This document shows positions 1-9,896 of a stretch of DNA of 64,000 nt, piece after piece. Each line of letters opens with the position of its first letter. The stretch's first letter is position 1. Below the pieces are notes generated by a model. It worked only from the letters and a program-made list of their open reading frames with translations. It was not told the DNA's origin and did not search any database. Origin of the DNA: Agaricus subrufescens (Eukaryota; Basidiomycota; Agaricomycetes; Agaricales; Agaricaceae); assembly GCA_029945375.1 (NCBI GenBank), contig CM057068.1:434001-498000 (forward strand), read 5' to 3'. The position numbers were made by a program, and so were the translations under genes.

Positions 1-861
1 TTGACGAGAAATAAACGGACAATGGGCAATAGTAGCCTCCTAATGCTACTTCCTACTTTTGGGGTTATAGCCGATGATGCGCTTTTTGTATCTTTATACT
101 ACTAAATGGGTATCCCGGGATACTAGATCCCGATACGGAGAACTGATATCAAGGCTCCAGTGGACCCTTGACTGGAGAGAAGTTCGGTTGTCGATAAATG
201 GGTCCGCCAAACTGCAAAGGAAGCGAGCAATGATTCTGCCTTCTAATACGCGTCAGCCCAATTTGGAACACTGAGAAAAAGTTTATTTCGGAAGGAACCT
301 CTCTGCCATCGCTTTTCCTCAACCCCCACTCATGTTCTCGTCTTACTACCTCCCACTCAACCGAACTAATCTTATTCTGCTCCATTCTCGGCAAAATGAT
401 CCCACTGAGCGGAAACCGATAGTAGTACAGGTGACGACGAAAATGGCAAAAGAAAGGGTCATCGATGAAATGACGCAATTCTACCTGTCGCACAGGGATA
501 TCACTGTTGGCTGTCCTTCTGAAACTCCTTTTTTTTGATGATGACTGAAATTACCCTGTCCAGGAGGCCATAGAGAACCTGATATGTGCGCATTTATTCA
601 CTCCAGTCCCACAGCAGGTCGAAATTGAGGGGGAAGGATTCATTCTTCGAGGATGTGAGAAAAAGTCCATTTTCGACTGTTAGTTTCTGAGGTTTTTCGT
701 ATCGCCAGCTCATAAACCGTGGCCATATGGTCGTACCTTCTCAATCAAGTGGGGAGATCAAGTCTTGCATCCTGCAGACGATAAATGGACTTTTGTTATT
801 CATGTCAAATGCGAAAAATGATACATCGTGTTAGAAAATCATATAAAATTACACAGGTTGT
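1..861. other. No gene recognised
   Basis: Only short open frames without recognisable motifs occur here. The stretch lies 3' of the GH5 gene, so its right end probably holds that gene's 3' UTR. Confidence 0.5.
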
Positions 862-2618
862 TCAGAATGAACCACTCTGAGCGCCGGCTTTGGGTGCTAA
901 GCACTTCTGGACAAGTAGAGTATCCGTCCAACTGCCGCCATTACTAGTGGGCGTCTCGCTAAGAACGTAATTAGTAAGGAAGTTGCCTGCGCCCCAGCCA
1001 ACGTAACCCAAAAAGACTATCAATCGATTTTTATCAGTTAAGATGTGATTCTCGAATGAAAGAGACTCGCCATCAGAATTGGCGGCTTGATAAGCGACCT
1101 GTTGGCACATGAATTGTACACATGAATCAGTATTTCCTCCACCGGTCTCTGTATTGATAGCTTGACGTTTGTTCTCGCGTAACCAAGTGGCAAGAGGTGC
1201 CCATGCATTGTCGATGTTGTTCGTCGTACAATCGCTGTTAGGCAGAAAGTATGAGAACGAAGTACTCGCCAAGGTGGATTGGGTTTAAAGCTTACGGGTG
1301 GGTACCGGAATTATCGCTATCAAGATATTTGTGAACATCAAAGATCAAACCAGTAGTAGATCCGTCGGGATTCGTCACTTTTTGCAGAGCGGCGGCAGAA
1401 CCATTAGAGACAAAAGTTTCCGCTGACGTCCAGTTATTCCCGGGAAGAAGGATCAATTGGCTTGTTGCACTATCGTGATTTTTTCTCAATATCATTTCTC
1501 GTAGAAACGAATTGAGAGGTGCTTACCCAGCTTTGCGGATAGCAGTCACAGCCGCTTGAACAGATTGGGCCCAAGCATTTATGTCAGGAACATCATGTGG
1601 TTCGTTCATACTTTCGAAAGAAAGGGAGAATTAGAGTAGTCGGATAAGTAGTATCTGGGGAGGAAGAGACGTACACCCCGAACATGATCTTTTCTTCCGA
1701 CGCATATTTAGCGGCGATCGTTGACCACAAAGCGGCAAAGTCATCATTACTAGGTCCGCCTTGTCCAATAATCTAGAATGCATTGGTTTATTAGTCAGTG
1801 TGCACGGTTTTAAAATCAGAAAAGAAAAATGTAGACTTACCCCCTTATCCCATCGTGCATAGTTGTGAATATCAATAATGCAATACGCTCCTGTGCCCAG
1901 ACAAGCCTGAACAAGGTCATCATATTCAGCCAAATTAGCCTCTACAACCGGTCCACCCTCCACATTATTTGTCAAGAATTGCCATCCGACCGGCAAACGG
2001 AAAGTATTGAAGCCATCGTCATTGACAAAGTGCTGCATTTGGCCCAGACCATCTTGACCATAGTATTTAGTCAAAGGAGGCCAAGCGGCACTAGCTGTGC
2101 ACGAGCCGTCGCTGTTGCATCCGAAATCGAACCCTGCGATGTTGACACCGGTGAATTTGAGTTTACCAGTCCCAGTGCCTGTGGGAGATGGTGCGCTAGT
2201 GGTGGGTGCTTTGGTAGTTGTAGGTGAGTTGGTGGTGGTTGGAGGAGTCGTAGTAGCGGTGCCCGGAATACATTGGGAATAAACTGACGAAACAGATTGA
2301 TAAGTAAAGCGTTATAGAAGTGTGGTGAAAAAGTTGGAACGTACAGTCGTTAAGAGCAGTGCAAACTGAGCCCGAAACACAAGTTGTGTCACCCGTCCAA
2401 CCCTAGTTAGAGAAAGAGGCAAGTTTTTTGAGCTCCTCTCGGTAACAAAGTCAATGTACTCACAATTCCACCACCTAATCAAAATAGTATATCAGCCCCC
2501 TACGCCGGGCAAAGTCACTGTGAGGACACATACATTGTTGCCATACGGCGGCTTGACCGTGTACGACCAATGCTGAGGTCAAAGCGAGGCCAGCAATTTG
2601 CAGGGCTTTTTGTGACAT
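862..2618 (-). CDS. Secreted GH5 endo-beta-1,4-glucanase with N-terminal CBM1
   Basis: Extracellular cellulase cutting internal beta-1,4-glucan bonds. Nine exons: 2618-2534, 2474-2464, 2402-2345, 2283-1841, 1772-1675, 1610-1527, 1469-1296, 1234-1071, 1016-862, giving 423 aa in frame. Order: signal peptide (MSQKALQIAGLAL..., about 20 aa), a fungal CBM1 starting WQQCGGIGWTG and ending YSQCIPG with four cysteines, a Thr/Pro/Ser linker, then a GH5 catalytic domain starting KLKFTGVNIAGFDFGC. The acid/base Glu is in FGVMNEPHD and the nucleophile Glu in NTETGGG. Domain order and motifs match the Trichoderma EGII (Cel5A) type. Two oddities: exon 2 is only 11 nt, and the last intron (1070-1017) starts with GC instead of GT. 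The start is the only ATG in frame with the signal peptide. It probably works with the GH1 beta-glucosidase at 23.8 kb. Confidence 0.93.
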
Positions 2619-2683
2619 GATTGTTGTGGTACGCCTACGTGGAGGGAATGAACCGACAGCTCGTCTCCCTTGCCAAGTAGCAT

Positions 2684-2690
2684 TTATATA
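2684..2690 (-). promoter_or_regulatory. TATA box of the GH5 cellulase gene
   Basis: TATATAA on the minus strand, about 66 nt upstream of the GH5 start codon. The spacing suits a strongly induced fungal secreted-enzyme gene. The rest of 2619-3164 shows no gene. Confidence 0.5.
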
Positions 2691-3164
2691 TCTCCGGACT
2701 TTCTCATTGAATGTGGTGGTAACAAACGGATGATCTCATGGCTCTTTCAGGAACTCGTGCTTTGCTTCTTCCGAAGAGCTTCCGTTCATGCAGCTGCTGC
2801 GTGAATCGGTGTGAGAGTGGGAATATGATTTCGAAAACGTGCAAACTTACACGAGACGGGTTAATTTTCGCGTGATTTTCGGGGAGTATTGCATTGATTT
2901 ATGCTAAGCGGGATGATTGTCTTTCTATATTGGGATCCTCGGGCGCGGGGGAATATCATGTGCCCAATGGGAGAAATAGTAACTCTTGTTGTACATCATG
3001 CGTACTGCTTACCCTTCTTTCGGACTTTTCTGTTTCTTTCCATCCAGTGACTTGATCAAGAGAATTCGTAGGGTAGAATTTCATAACAATTCTTGGCTAT
3101 GAGATTCCAGTGCCACATTTGTTAGTTAGTTTGGCTTTTGTTATACATTAAGATGAACTATACA

Positions 3165-4216
3165 TTACTTCGATGTACAAATAGGGTGCCGGCGAGTGTG
3201 ATATTCTGTGAGTTCAAGAACAAGACATTCGAGTAACGGAATATCGGCATTAGTTACATTTCCCGATATCGGTGACCATATTTTTCTTTGTTGATAAGCC
3301 CACTTCCACCTCTTCAAATCGCCATCGCATCAGAAGAGATGAATACAATGATTCAAGGCAGAGCAGGGACATACCAGATACAAGACCAGTTCCTTGTCTG
3401 TTGGCAGAACGGCCTTCCATTCTTCACATGAAGGGTTTTGATGACTTAAGCAGAAGATACGATAAGAATCCAGTGCATAAGTGCCAGCTCCGGGTAGGTG
3501 AGATATTGCGGTCGGAGGATATCTCTCACTGAGCCGTCGCGATCTCGTCTGACCCTTTTCGGAGCGCTTGGTAGGCGAGGCTGAAGGTCGCGAAGGACGA
3601 AGATCATATTCGACAGGCGGATCATAGTGATATACTTTTGACATCTTGATCAGACGTTGTGAACGAACATTTTGTGTTCCAAGCGACCGGATATGATTTT
3701 TGAGTTCTTCAGGGTCAGCTAGGTAAGGTATAGAAAAGCAGTCAAGCTGTGTCGTATCAACCTCAATCACAAGAAAACATACCATTTGACATAACCAATG
3801 GGGAGTCCCATTTTTCGAGTAAATTCCAAAATACAGGAATAGCAGCCTTTCCGGTGGTCTTATTGAGCAACGTCACGGCTACGAGGAGTTTCCAAGGGTC
3901 ATGGGCGACAGACTCTAAGACCGGTTGCAATGAGTTCTCCAGCTATTAGGGCATTTCGGAAGTGAGTAACGAGGAGATTACCTTGTATGAGTATTGGTTT
4001 CAGGACGAAAAGCCGTTGATAGAGATTAAGGAAGCGTCGGTAGTAGAAAAGAAACAATGGGTCTCTTAGAAGAGCTTGATCGAGGGGTGGCATAGCCTGG
4101 TCATCGCGCCCTTCCTCTGATGACTCTAAGCGTTTGTTTTGAACTTCGTCTGTAGTACATTGGTCAATAAATTTCTGGCTGTTTTCGAGTGGGGAGAAAT
4201 AGGGGGAGAGCATCAT
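3165..4216 (-). CDS. MBD4-like HhH-GPD mismatch DNA glycosylase
   Basis: Predicted nuclear base-excision-repair glycosylase; the MBD4 family removes T or U opposite G, including products of 5-methylcytosine deamination. Exons 4216-3982, 3914-3783, 3718-3375, 3311-3165 give 285 aa in frame. The core begins [20 protein letters not shown] and continues with [13 protein letters not shown], as in the MBD4 catalytic domain. The helix-hairpin-helix and catalytic Asp are in [16 protein letters not shown]. The end ([14 protein letters not shown]) fits fungal homologues. No methyl-CpG-binding domain is present. Coding-like sequence (FIDPFQSEYLRDAA) runs in frame just upstream of the chosen ATG after a CACAG acceptor, so a small first exon may be missing; I found no convincing one before the Ngaro element at 4507, and the insertion may have removed it. 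Confidence 0.85.
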
Positions 4217-4506
4217 TGCAGCATCGCGTAAGTACTCTGATTGGAAAGGGTCAATGAAACTGTGGGAAATATCAAACCCGATCCATCACTGAGCATACTC
4301 GATTTATCCCGAAGCCGCCTCTATTACGTCTCCTGAGTTTATCTGACTCTTATTCTTGTTGATCTCTAAGTGGGTGAGCAAACTGTTAATCCTGAACAAG
4401 AGGTCCGACCCATCCTTTCGTGCGGGATCTTCTATTTACTTAATCTGGGCCACGACAAACAAGAGTCGTTGCTATCTCGCTGCTATCGATCATATTATAT
4501 CATCCA

Positions 4507-4777
4507 CCAATGATCGCGAGGCTTGTTGGGTCTCAGTTCCCCGGCTTAAGTTATAGCATCTGACAGGCGCGCGTCCGCTGCCTGTCCATTTATTTGTTAG
4601 AAGATCGCTAGTACATTCTAGACGAGATTCTAATACCATAGAGAGAATACATGAGTCGCGCGTATCGGTCTCGACTCACTGCCATGTGAGTGCTGAGTGT
4701 CGCGCATTGAAAAGAAAAAGAGAGATAGAGGAGATTGTGGACCGGAACAAATCGTGTTCCGGGCCGCATGTGGGCTA
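4507..4777 (-). repeat. Ngaro split repeat B2
   Basis: 271-bp copy of B1 at an offset of 580 bp. It forms the outer 3' end of the element and is separated from A2 by about 26 bp (4778-4803) not found in the other copies. Confidence 0.9.
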
Positions 4778-4803
4778 CGTCAACTGGGTGGGCTATGTGG
4801 TGG

Positions 4804-5086
4804 GTCAGCGAATAAAAAATGGTTGAGGGGGAGAACGAGAAAAACGATTGCCGTTCTCTCCCTTCGTTCCTACAGTTAATAGTCAGGTCATTGACCATGT
4901 TTCACTTGAATCCATTGTCCTAGGATTCATTCTACCATCGGATTCATTCCTTGCTCTCGATCGGGTATGGATAGTCTCCCAATCGAGTCGGTGCCAAATG
5001 GATTAAGATTTCCTTTTCTAGCCGTGGTATCCTATCTCGACCCACCTCACAATCATTGGCCTCACGTAAACGGTTTTTAAGTCCAA
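4804..5086 (-). repeat. Ngaro split repeat A2
   Basis: 283-bp copy of A1 at an offset of 4810 bp, nearly identical (one clear substitution at 4913). It abuts B1 directly, giving the B1-A2-B2 order that is diagnostic of Ngaro. Confidence 0.9.
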
Positions 5087-5357
5087 CCAATGATCGCGAG
5101 GCTTGTTGGGTCTCAGTTCCCCGGCTTAAGTTATAGCATCTGACAGGCGCGCGTCCGCTGCCTGTCCATTTATTTGTTAGAAGATCGCTAGTACATTCTA
5201 GACGAGATTCTAATACCATAGAGAGAATACATGAGTCGCGCGTATCGGTCTCGACTCACTGCCATGTGAGTGCTGAGTGTCGCGCATTGAAAAGAAAAAG
5301 AGAGATAGAGGAGATTGTGGACCGGAACAAATCGTGTTCCGGGCCGCATGTGGGCTA
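5087..5357 (-). repeat. Ngaro split repeat B1
   Basis: 271-bp inner B repeat, between the recombinase gene and A2. Matches 4507-4777 throughout. Confidence 0.9.
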
Positions 5358-5433
5358 TAAGGCTAAACGTAAAAAAGAAGAAAAGAAGAAAAGAGAAAAC
5401 AGGGAAGGCCCGCAAAAGGGTGTATTCCTGCCG

Positions 5434-6453
5434 TCAATTTGGGGGATGGGTTTGTTCGAGTGCCCCTCCATCCCTCTCCCCCTGGTCAGACGAGACCTTG
5501 GGGTTGAGCAAAGCTGGATGCGTTCTGATATATATGTGGAATGCCTCGGAGGACCACCGCCCCAAAGCTTGGATCACGTCGAATGATACCCCATTCCTTG
5601 CCAACAGCGTAGCGCCTCCCGCCCGCATGGAATGTCCACCAAACTGGGAATCGAAATGCAAGTAGAAACGGGTCAGGAACCAGTTCCTCGTCGGCGGTTT
5701 CCCTGAACTTGTCACCCACAACCATGGTACATTTTCGAAACGTGTGTCCCGCAACTGTATATATGATCGTAAGGCGGTATAAGGGCTGTTAGGACAATTG
5801 TTGTCCCTTAGCAAAACCTGGTTACCCGCAAAGAAACGGTCCGTTTTGCTAGCTGGCAAGATAAAGGACACTTTGCAGTTCTCGAATCGAAGCGAGTCCC
5901 GTCGGATGGTTTTGCGGTGGTTGATGAGTCTCGTGTCGTTCGGGTCCGCCATCTCGCCTAGCCTCAGTAGTCCAAAAAATCCTACTATGATCATGGCACG
6001 GAAAAGAAAATTGTCGTATGACGGAAATTTGTCGTAGTGTTTCGCGATGGTATCGAGTTGTTTGAAAGAGATGGGTTCTTTTCTATGTATCGGCTTGCCG
6101 TGCAGTCTCTTCATTGACTTCACCAGGTCTTTGATGCACGAACTGTTCCTTATTCCGATGACCTCCGGGTATAGAGGTCTCAGCTTAAAGCACACACCGG
6201 ACAAGTAGGAATCGAGTGAGTTTGGTGATATATGGTGACACATGAACGCGATGTATCGTTCAAAGGTCAAGATGGTTGGAGTTATTGGGACGTGATGGGT
6301 CTCGCAAAAAGCGAGGTAACTTGTGTATTGTGATTCGTATGATTGTCGAGTCGACTTATCTATTGTGTGCGCCAGCGCTTCCGCCACCTCTGCATCGAGC
6401 TGGTCTAGGCTAATCGGTGGCCTATTCCAGCTCCTACCCGCCGTCCGACTCAT
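5434..6453 (-). CDS. Ngaro tyrosine recombinase
   Basis: 339-aa phage-integrase-fold recombinase that would insert the circular cDNA. Box I arginine is in GFFGLLRLGEM, the H-x-x-R motif in GHSMRAGG, and the catalytic tyrosine in RWSSEAFHIYIR near the C terminus. An N-terminal SAM-like region (YESQYTSYLAFCETH) resembles recombinase core-binding domains. The start codon overlaps the RNase H stop as ATGA (6450-6453), suggesting termination-reinitiation coupling. Intact, with no stop or frameshift seen. Confidence 0.9.
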   Translation of the reverse strand: MSRTAGRSWNRPPISLDQLDAEVAEALAHTIDKSTRQSYESQYTSYLAFCETHHVPITPTILTFERYIAFMCHHISPNSLDSYLSGVCFKLRPLYPEVIGIRNSSCIKDLVKSMKRLHGKPIHRKEPISFKQLDTIAKHYDKFPSYDNFLFRAMIIVGFFGLLRLGEMADPNDTRLINHRKTIRRDSLRFENCKVSFILPASKTDRFFAGNQVLLRDNNCPNSPYTALRSYIQLRDTRFENVPWLWVTSSGKPPTRNWFLTRFYLHFDSQFGGHSMRAGGATLLARNGVSFDVIQALGRWSSEAFHIYIRTHPALLNPKVSSDQGERDGGALEQTHPPN

Positions 6454-7001
6454 TTTTCTGCCTCCCCCAGCGCATCTCGAGGGGGTGATAAGGGATTTAT
6501 TATGATTCCCGGAATCAATTTACTGGCCTTCTCCAAATCTCTGCGCGAGAGCGCATCCGCTACCTGGTTTTCTGTACCTGGGACATGTAGTACGCGGAGT
6601 TGGCATCGTGACTTTATCAATAAGTCCACTGAAAATCGGAGCATCGGATTGTAAACTGGATGGACGGCTAGGGTATTGAATGCGTCGACGCAGTTTGAAT
6701 TGTCTGTGTAAATGACGATCTGATCGTCCTCCAGCCCCCACTTCTCAACACAATAATGTAGAGCAGTTACTACACACCACAGCTCCCGGTAGTATATCCA
6801 TTCGCTAGGAAGCTCCTCGTCGATCCGGGACCAGAAACCCAAACAGGAATCCGGGATAAACACCCCCAATCCCGTCAGGCATGCGTCTGCATAGACCGTG
6901 ATCACCGCCGGGTCATCTACTTCCCAGTCTCTCGCCGAGAGAAGCAAGATTCCTTCCATCCTCTGTAGGTGCCCCCGTGCCCACTCTAAATCATCGCTCA
7001 T
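6450..7001 (-). CDS. Ngaro RNase H domain (separated from RT by one stop)
   Basis: 183-aa frame with the RNase H motifs of DIRS-order pol proteins: YADACLTGLGVF, then YTDNSN, then VPGTENQVADALSR. It is in the same reading frame as the RT, with only one TGA (7020-7022) and six codons between the RT stop and this ATG. In relatives RT and RNase H usually form one polyprotein. The TGA is therefore either a nonsense mutation or a read-through or reinitiation site; the sequence alone cannot decide. Confidence 0.85.
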   Translation of the reverse strand: MSDDLEWARGHLQRMEGILLLSARDWEVDDPAVITVYADACLTGLGVFIPDSCLGFWSRIDEELPSEWIYYRELWCVVTALHYCVEKWGLEDDQIVIYTDNSNCVDAFNTLAVHPVYNPMLRFSVDLLIKSRCQLRVLHVPGTENQVADALSRRDLEKASKLIPGIIINPLSPPRDALGEAEK

Positions 7002-7019
7002 CGCCCGCGTGGATCTCGT

Positions 7020-9545
7020 TCATTTGACAGACCCCGTCTTTTCCCGGATTCTTGCGTAAACGTTACACAACGCTGGTCGTAGGAGCGGGAAGACATTGAG
7101 TGCCCAATTCATCCAACCGGCCAGCTTTTGTAGTTCTCGTGTCGTGAACCTGTTCGCCTTCTTCCCTTTCACAAAAATATATCGACCTAGCTCCTCAACC
7201 AACTCGTCCTTCTTTTCCTTGGGTAATGTGAACGTCAAATCTCTCGAATTCACTTCTATTCCCAAAATTGTCAAGACGGTTCCATGCTGTTGCTTGTGCG
7301 GTTTATAAGGTATGCCGAGCTCGTCCCAGAGTCTCAGCATTCTAGCCTGGTCCACCGGCACATCCCTGCCCAGGGGTGAATAATATACCTTCTCGGTGCC
7401 AATCTGCACCGCGAAGCAGTCGTCCACAAAACCATTTGGGCTCGGCACGTTCCTTCGATTTTGCGCGATCCACAGAACCAAACTCATGAAAGAGATGAAG
7501 ATGTCCCCAGACCGTCGTCCCCCAAAGGCTACACACCGATCGATATGTCGGATGCCATCAATAGTGTTCACCTGGCGAATTTGCCACTCTGGTGACACGG
7601 GGAGCAGTCGATATGCCTCTGAGACGTCACTCTTCCACAATAACACGTCCTGTGTGAAATTAAGGTCCTGCCGCGCCCTCAGGAGTTGATCCCCAAGCCG
7701 TGCTAAACTGTCCATCGGGAACGCTCGCTCATGTGGAGGGGTCATGGAATTCAGAGAATGGGTTCCAAAACTCTGGTGAGTCACTAGTCGAAAAGCGTTA
7801 GGCTCTGCCTTCGGTACCGCGAAGATAGGCATGCAATACATGCCTGGTAGAAGGTCCCCACCGAAACCAGTTGAGAACCTCCCCATAGCGACTTCCTTGT
7901 CCCTCTGTTCCCTCAAAAAAGAGGCCGTCTCCTCTGTTTTTGGTGGCGCCTGCGCCTGGTCATTCGTCTCTGGATACCCCGCTAGGTCAAGTGTGGCCCA
8001 TGGCCAGAAACCTTTCTCCAGGCCCTCGCATACGGAATTAGCAAAGTTCGGATTGGGATGACCTCTCAGTAACGAGCGGAAAACGGATACTCGTATTGGC
8101 GTGACTATCCGGAATAAGTCAGGGCGGTCACGCAAGGTTTGATTGATCACATGTGTCTCTCCCAACTCTGGCGGTCTCGGCAAAACCTCTGCCCTTTCCG
8201 ACCACTCTACCGCGCCCGGTATGGGTCCCCCTTCCACGTCCCACCGGTTATAGCGTAGGTACTTGGGCTTTAGGCCCCTTCCCCTCAGGCTTGTTTTTGG
8301 TGCAGTTTGACTGACCGTGATCGGTTCCTTTGCAGGCTCGGCATTTGTGTTCGTATATGCAATCGGAGAGTGGGCATCCTTTCTGCCCGTTAAACCGATT
8401 GCATAGTCCCCTTCTACCGTCGCGACTTGCGCTGGCAAACTCTGCTCCAGTGGAAGAGAGGATAACGTCGTCGAATTCAGCGTGGATCTCGGAGTCGAGG
8501 AGGGAACTGTTTTCTCCCCCTCCAACGGTTTCCCGGATGGCCTCGTCATAGAGGATGACTTGGGGATGGTATGTGGGGTGTTTCCGCTGGAACTTTCGTA
8601 ACATAAAAGCTGCATATGCGGCGAGTTCGTATTCGCGGTGCGGAAAGACGAAAGCCGTTGCTGCAGAGGCTGCCTGCCACGCGACTTGCCATTGCCCAGC
8701 GTTCTCGATTTTCTTACTTCTTTCTTTTCCGGGGAAACGGACCTCGATTCCTCCAACAGTGCCCACATTCTCTTGCACAGGCCGCGATATGAACTGCGAG
8801 GCGAGGACCTTCCCGAGGTCGACGGCTCTTCCTCTGATGACGTTGGCCCATTCTGAATCAGGGAAATGTTTTGGACTACCATCGGCTGATCGGGCCCACT
8901 GCACGGCTGTGGTGATGTCGTCTCGCAAATATTGGAAGATGTCTCTCGTCTTCTGTTGGTCGACCATCCTCCGCTTCCGATTCTTTCTTCCAAGGTTAAA
9001 CCACGGGCAGCGATCCTCCCGGAGAATGCGCCCGACTCTTCCCTCTCGCTCTCCTCGTCCTCTCTCTTCTCCCCAATCCGATCCAGCAACCTCGGCTTCT
9101 TCGCCGGCCTCTCCTCCTCGAATTCCGTTGAACCCCGCTTCGACGTTTCTTCTCCTCCGATCCGCGAGAGTAAGGGCGCCGTCGAAGTCAACGGATAGAG
9201 TATCTCGCTCGAGCTCAGATAGTTCTCCGACCCCGCTGAGGTAAGTGTCCGCTCTTCTCTTGATCCGGATACGAGAAACAATTCCTCTTTCATATTCCTC
9301 GATGGCTTCCAGCAGGGTGGGATGTAGACTAAGGCTCCGCTCGACCACCGGCGGCGACGTGTTGGCAGTTCCCGAGCGGGTCCCGAGTGTTGCCGTATCG
9401 CGTGGGGGAAGTGGTCGAGAAGGTCGTCCAACCCCTCCAACAACTGGTGGATTTGGAGAGGAGGATCGGGTTCTGTTTCCGGCGACTGCTCGTTCCTCTC
9501 CGAAACCAACCAAGACTCTAGTGCTCTCGACTTCTCTGGGCTCAT
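7020..9545 (-). CDS. Ngaro reverse transcriptase frame
   Basis: Open frame of 841 codons. The C-terminal half is the reverse transcriptase: motif A in WKSDVSEAYRLLPV, motif C as FVDDCFAV, and a thumb-like end (TTRELQKLAGWMNWAL). The N-terminal 430 or so codons overlap gag in another frame and are Arg/Ser/Pro-rich with no recognisable domain, so they may be a shadow of gag. Its first ATG lies only 7 nt inside the gag ATG. Translation could use leaky scanning or start downstream of gag; the true start is unknown. Confidence 0.8.
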   Translation of the reverse strand: MSPEKSRALESWLVSERNEQSPETEPDPPLQIHQLLEGLDDLLDHFPHAIRQHSGPARELPTRRRRWSSGALVYIPPCWKPSRNMKEELFLVSGSREERTLTSAGSENYLSSSEILYPLTSTAPLLSRIGGEETSKRGSTEFEEERPAKKPRLLDRIGEKREDEESEREESGAFSGRIAARGLTLEERIGSGGWSTNRRRETSSNICETTSPQPCSGPDQPMVVQNISLIQNGPTSSEEEPSTSGRSSPRSSYRGLCKRMWALLEESRSVSPEKKEVRKSRTLGNGKSRGRQPLQQRLSSFRTANTNSPHMQLLCYESSSGNTPHTIPKSSSMTRPSGKPLEGEKTVPSSTPRSTLNSTTLSSLPLEQSLPAQVATVEGDYAIGLTGRKDAHSPIAYTNTNAEPAKEPITVSQTAPKTSLRGRGLKPKYLRYNRWDVEGGPIPGAVEWSERAEVLPRPPELGETHVINQTLRDRPDLFRIVTPIRVSVFRSLLRGHPNPNFANSVCEGLEKGFWPWATLDLAGYPETNDQAQAPPKTEETASFLREQRDKEVAMGRFSTGFGGDLLPGMYCMPIFAVPKAEPNAFRLVTHQSFGTHSLNSMTPPHERAFPMDSLARLGDQLLRARQDLNFTQDVLLWKSDVSEAYRLLPVSPEWQIRQVNTIDGIRHIDRCVAFGGRRSGDIFISFMSLVLWIAQNRRNVPSPNGFVDDCFAVQIGTEKVYYSPLGRDVPVDQARMLRLWDELGIPYKPHKQQHGTVLTILGIEVNSRDLTFTLPKEKKDELVEELGRYIFVKGKKANRFTTRELQKLAGWMNWALNVFPLLRPALCNVYARIREKTGSVK

Positions 9546-9552
9546 TGCTCAT
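8248..9552 (-). CDS. Ngaro gag-like protein with zinc knuckles
   Basis: About 434 aa from the ATG at 9552 (MSNEPREVESTRVLVG). The frame is open to an earlier ATG at 9708, but that lies in repeat A1 and would add a low-quality leader. The C-terminal end carries Cys/His clusters (CNRFNGQKGCPLSDCIYEH, then CRACKGTDHGQSNC), consistent with RNA-binding knuckles. The middle (AWQAASAATAFVFPHREYEL) is helical in look, as in capsid-like regions. Probable role: packaging the element RNA. It overlaps the RT frame over its whole length. Confidence 0.75.
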   Translation of the reverse strand: MSNEPREVESTRVLVGFGEERAVAGNRTRSSSPNPPVVGGVGRPSRPLPPRDTATLGTRSGTANTSPPVVERSLSLHPTLLEAIEEYERGIVSRIRIKRRADTYLSGVGELSELERDTLSVDFDGALTLADRRRRNVEAGFNGIRGGEAGEEAEVAGSDWGEERGRGEREGRVGRILREDRCPWFNLGRKNRKRRMVDQQKTRDIFQYLRDDITTAVQWARSADGSPKHFPDSEWANVIRGRAVDLGKVLASQFISRPVQENVGTVGGIEVRFPGKERSKKIENAGQWQVAWQAASAATAFVFPHREYELAAYAAFMLRKFQRKHPTYHPQVILYDEAIRETVGGGENSSLLDSEIHAEFDDVILSSTGAEFASASRDGRRGLCNRFNGQKGCPLSDCIYEHKCRACKGTDHGQSNCTKNKPEGKGPKAQVPTL

Positions 9553-9613
9553 AATAATCCGACACCTGAAAGCAAGTAAGAACGGACGTTGCGATAGCGC
9601 TAGGATGTATATA

Positions 9614-9896
9614 GTCAGTGAATAAAAAATGGTTGAGGGGGAGAACGAGAAAAACGATTGCCGTTCTCTCCCTTCGTTCCTACAGTTAATAGTCAGGTCA
9701 TTGACCATGTTTCACTTGAATCCGTTGTCCTAGGATTCATTCTACCATCGGATTCATTCCTTGCTCTCGATCGGGTATGGATAGTCTCCCAATCGAGTCG
9801 GTGCCAAATGGATTAAGATTTCCTTTTCTAGCCGTGGTATCCTATCTCGACCCACCTCACAATCATTGGCCTCACGTAAACGGTTTTTAAGTCCAA
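9614..9896 (-). repeat. Ngaro split repeat A1
   Basis: 5' end of the element; copy of A2. It probably carries the promoter. The sequence to its right begins CAAAAAGGGGGGG. Confidence 0.9.

Noticed and set aside
4608..4898. Minus-strand frame in the Ngaro repeats (A2/B2), with a similar one at 5188-5415
   Set aside because: Lies wholly in the split repeats and shares its start with the A1 leader; repeat content, not a gene.
8555..9244. Long plus-strand open frame (229 codons) within the Ngaro element
   Set aside because: Antisense to gag and RT; Ser/Pro/Arg-rich with no domain. Explained by GC-rich composition.
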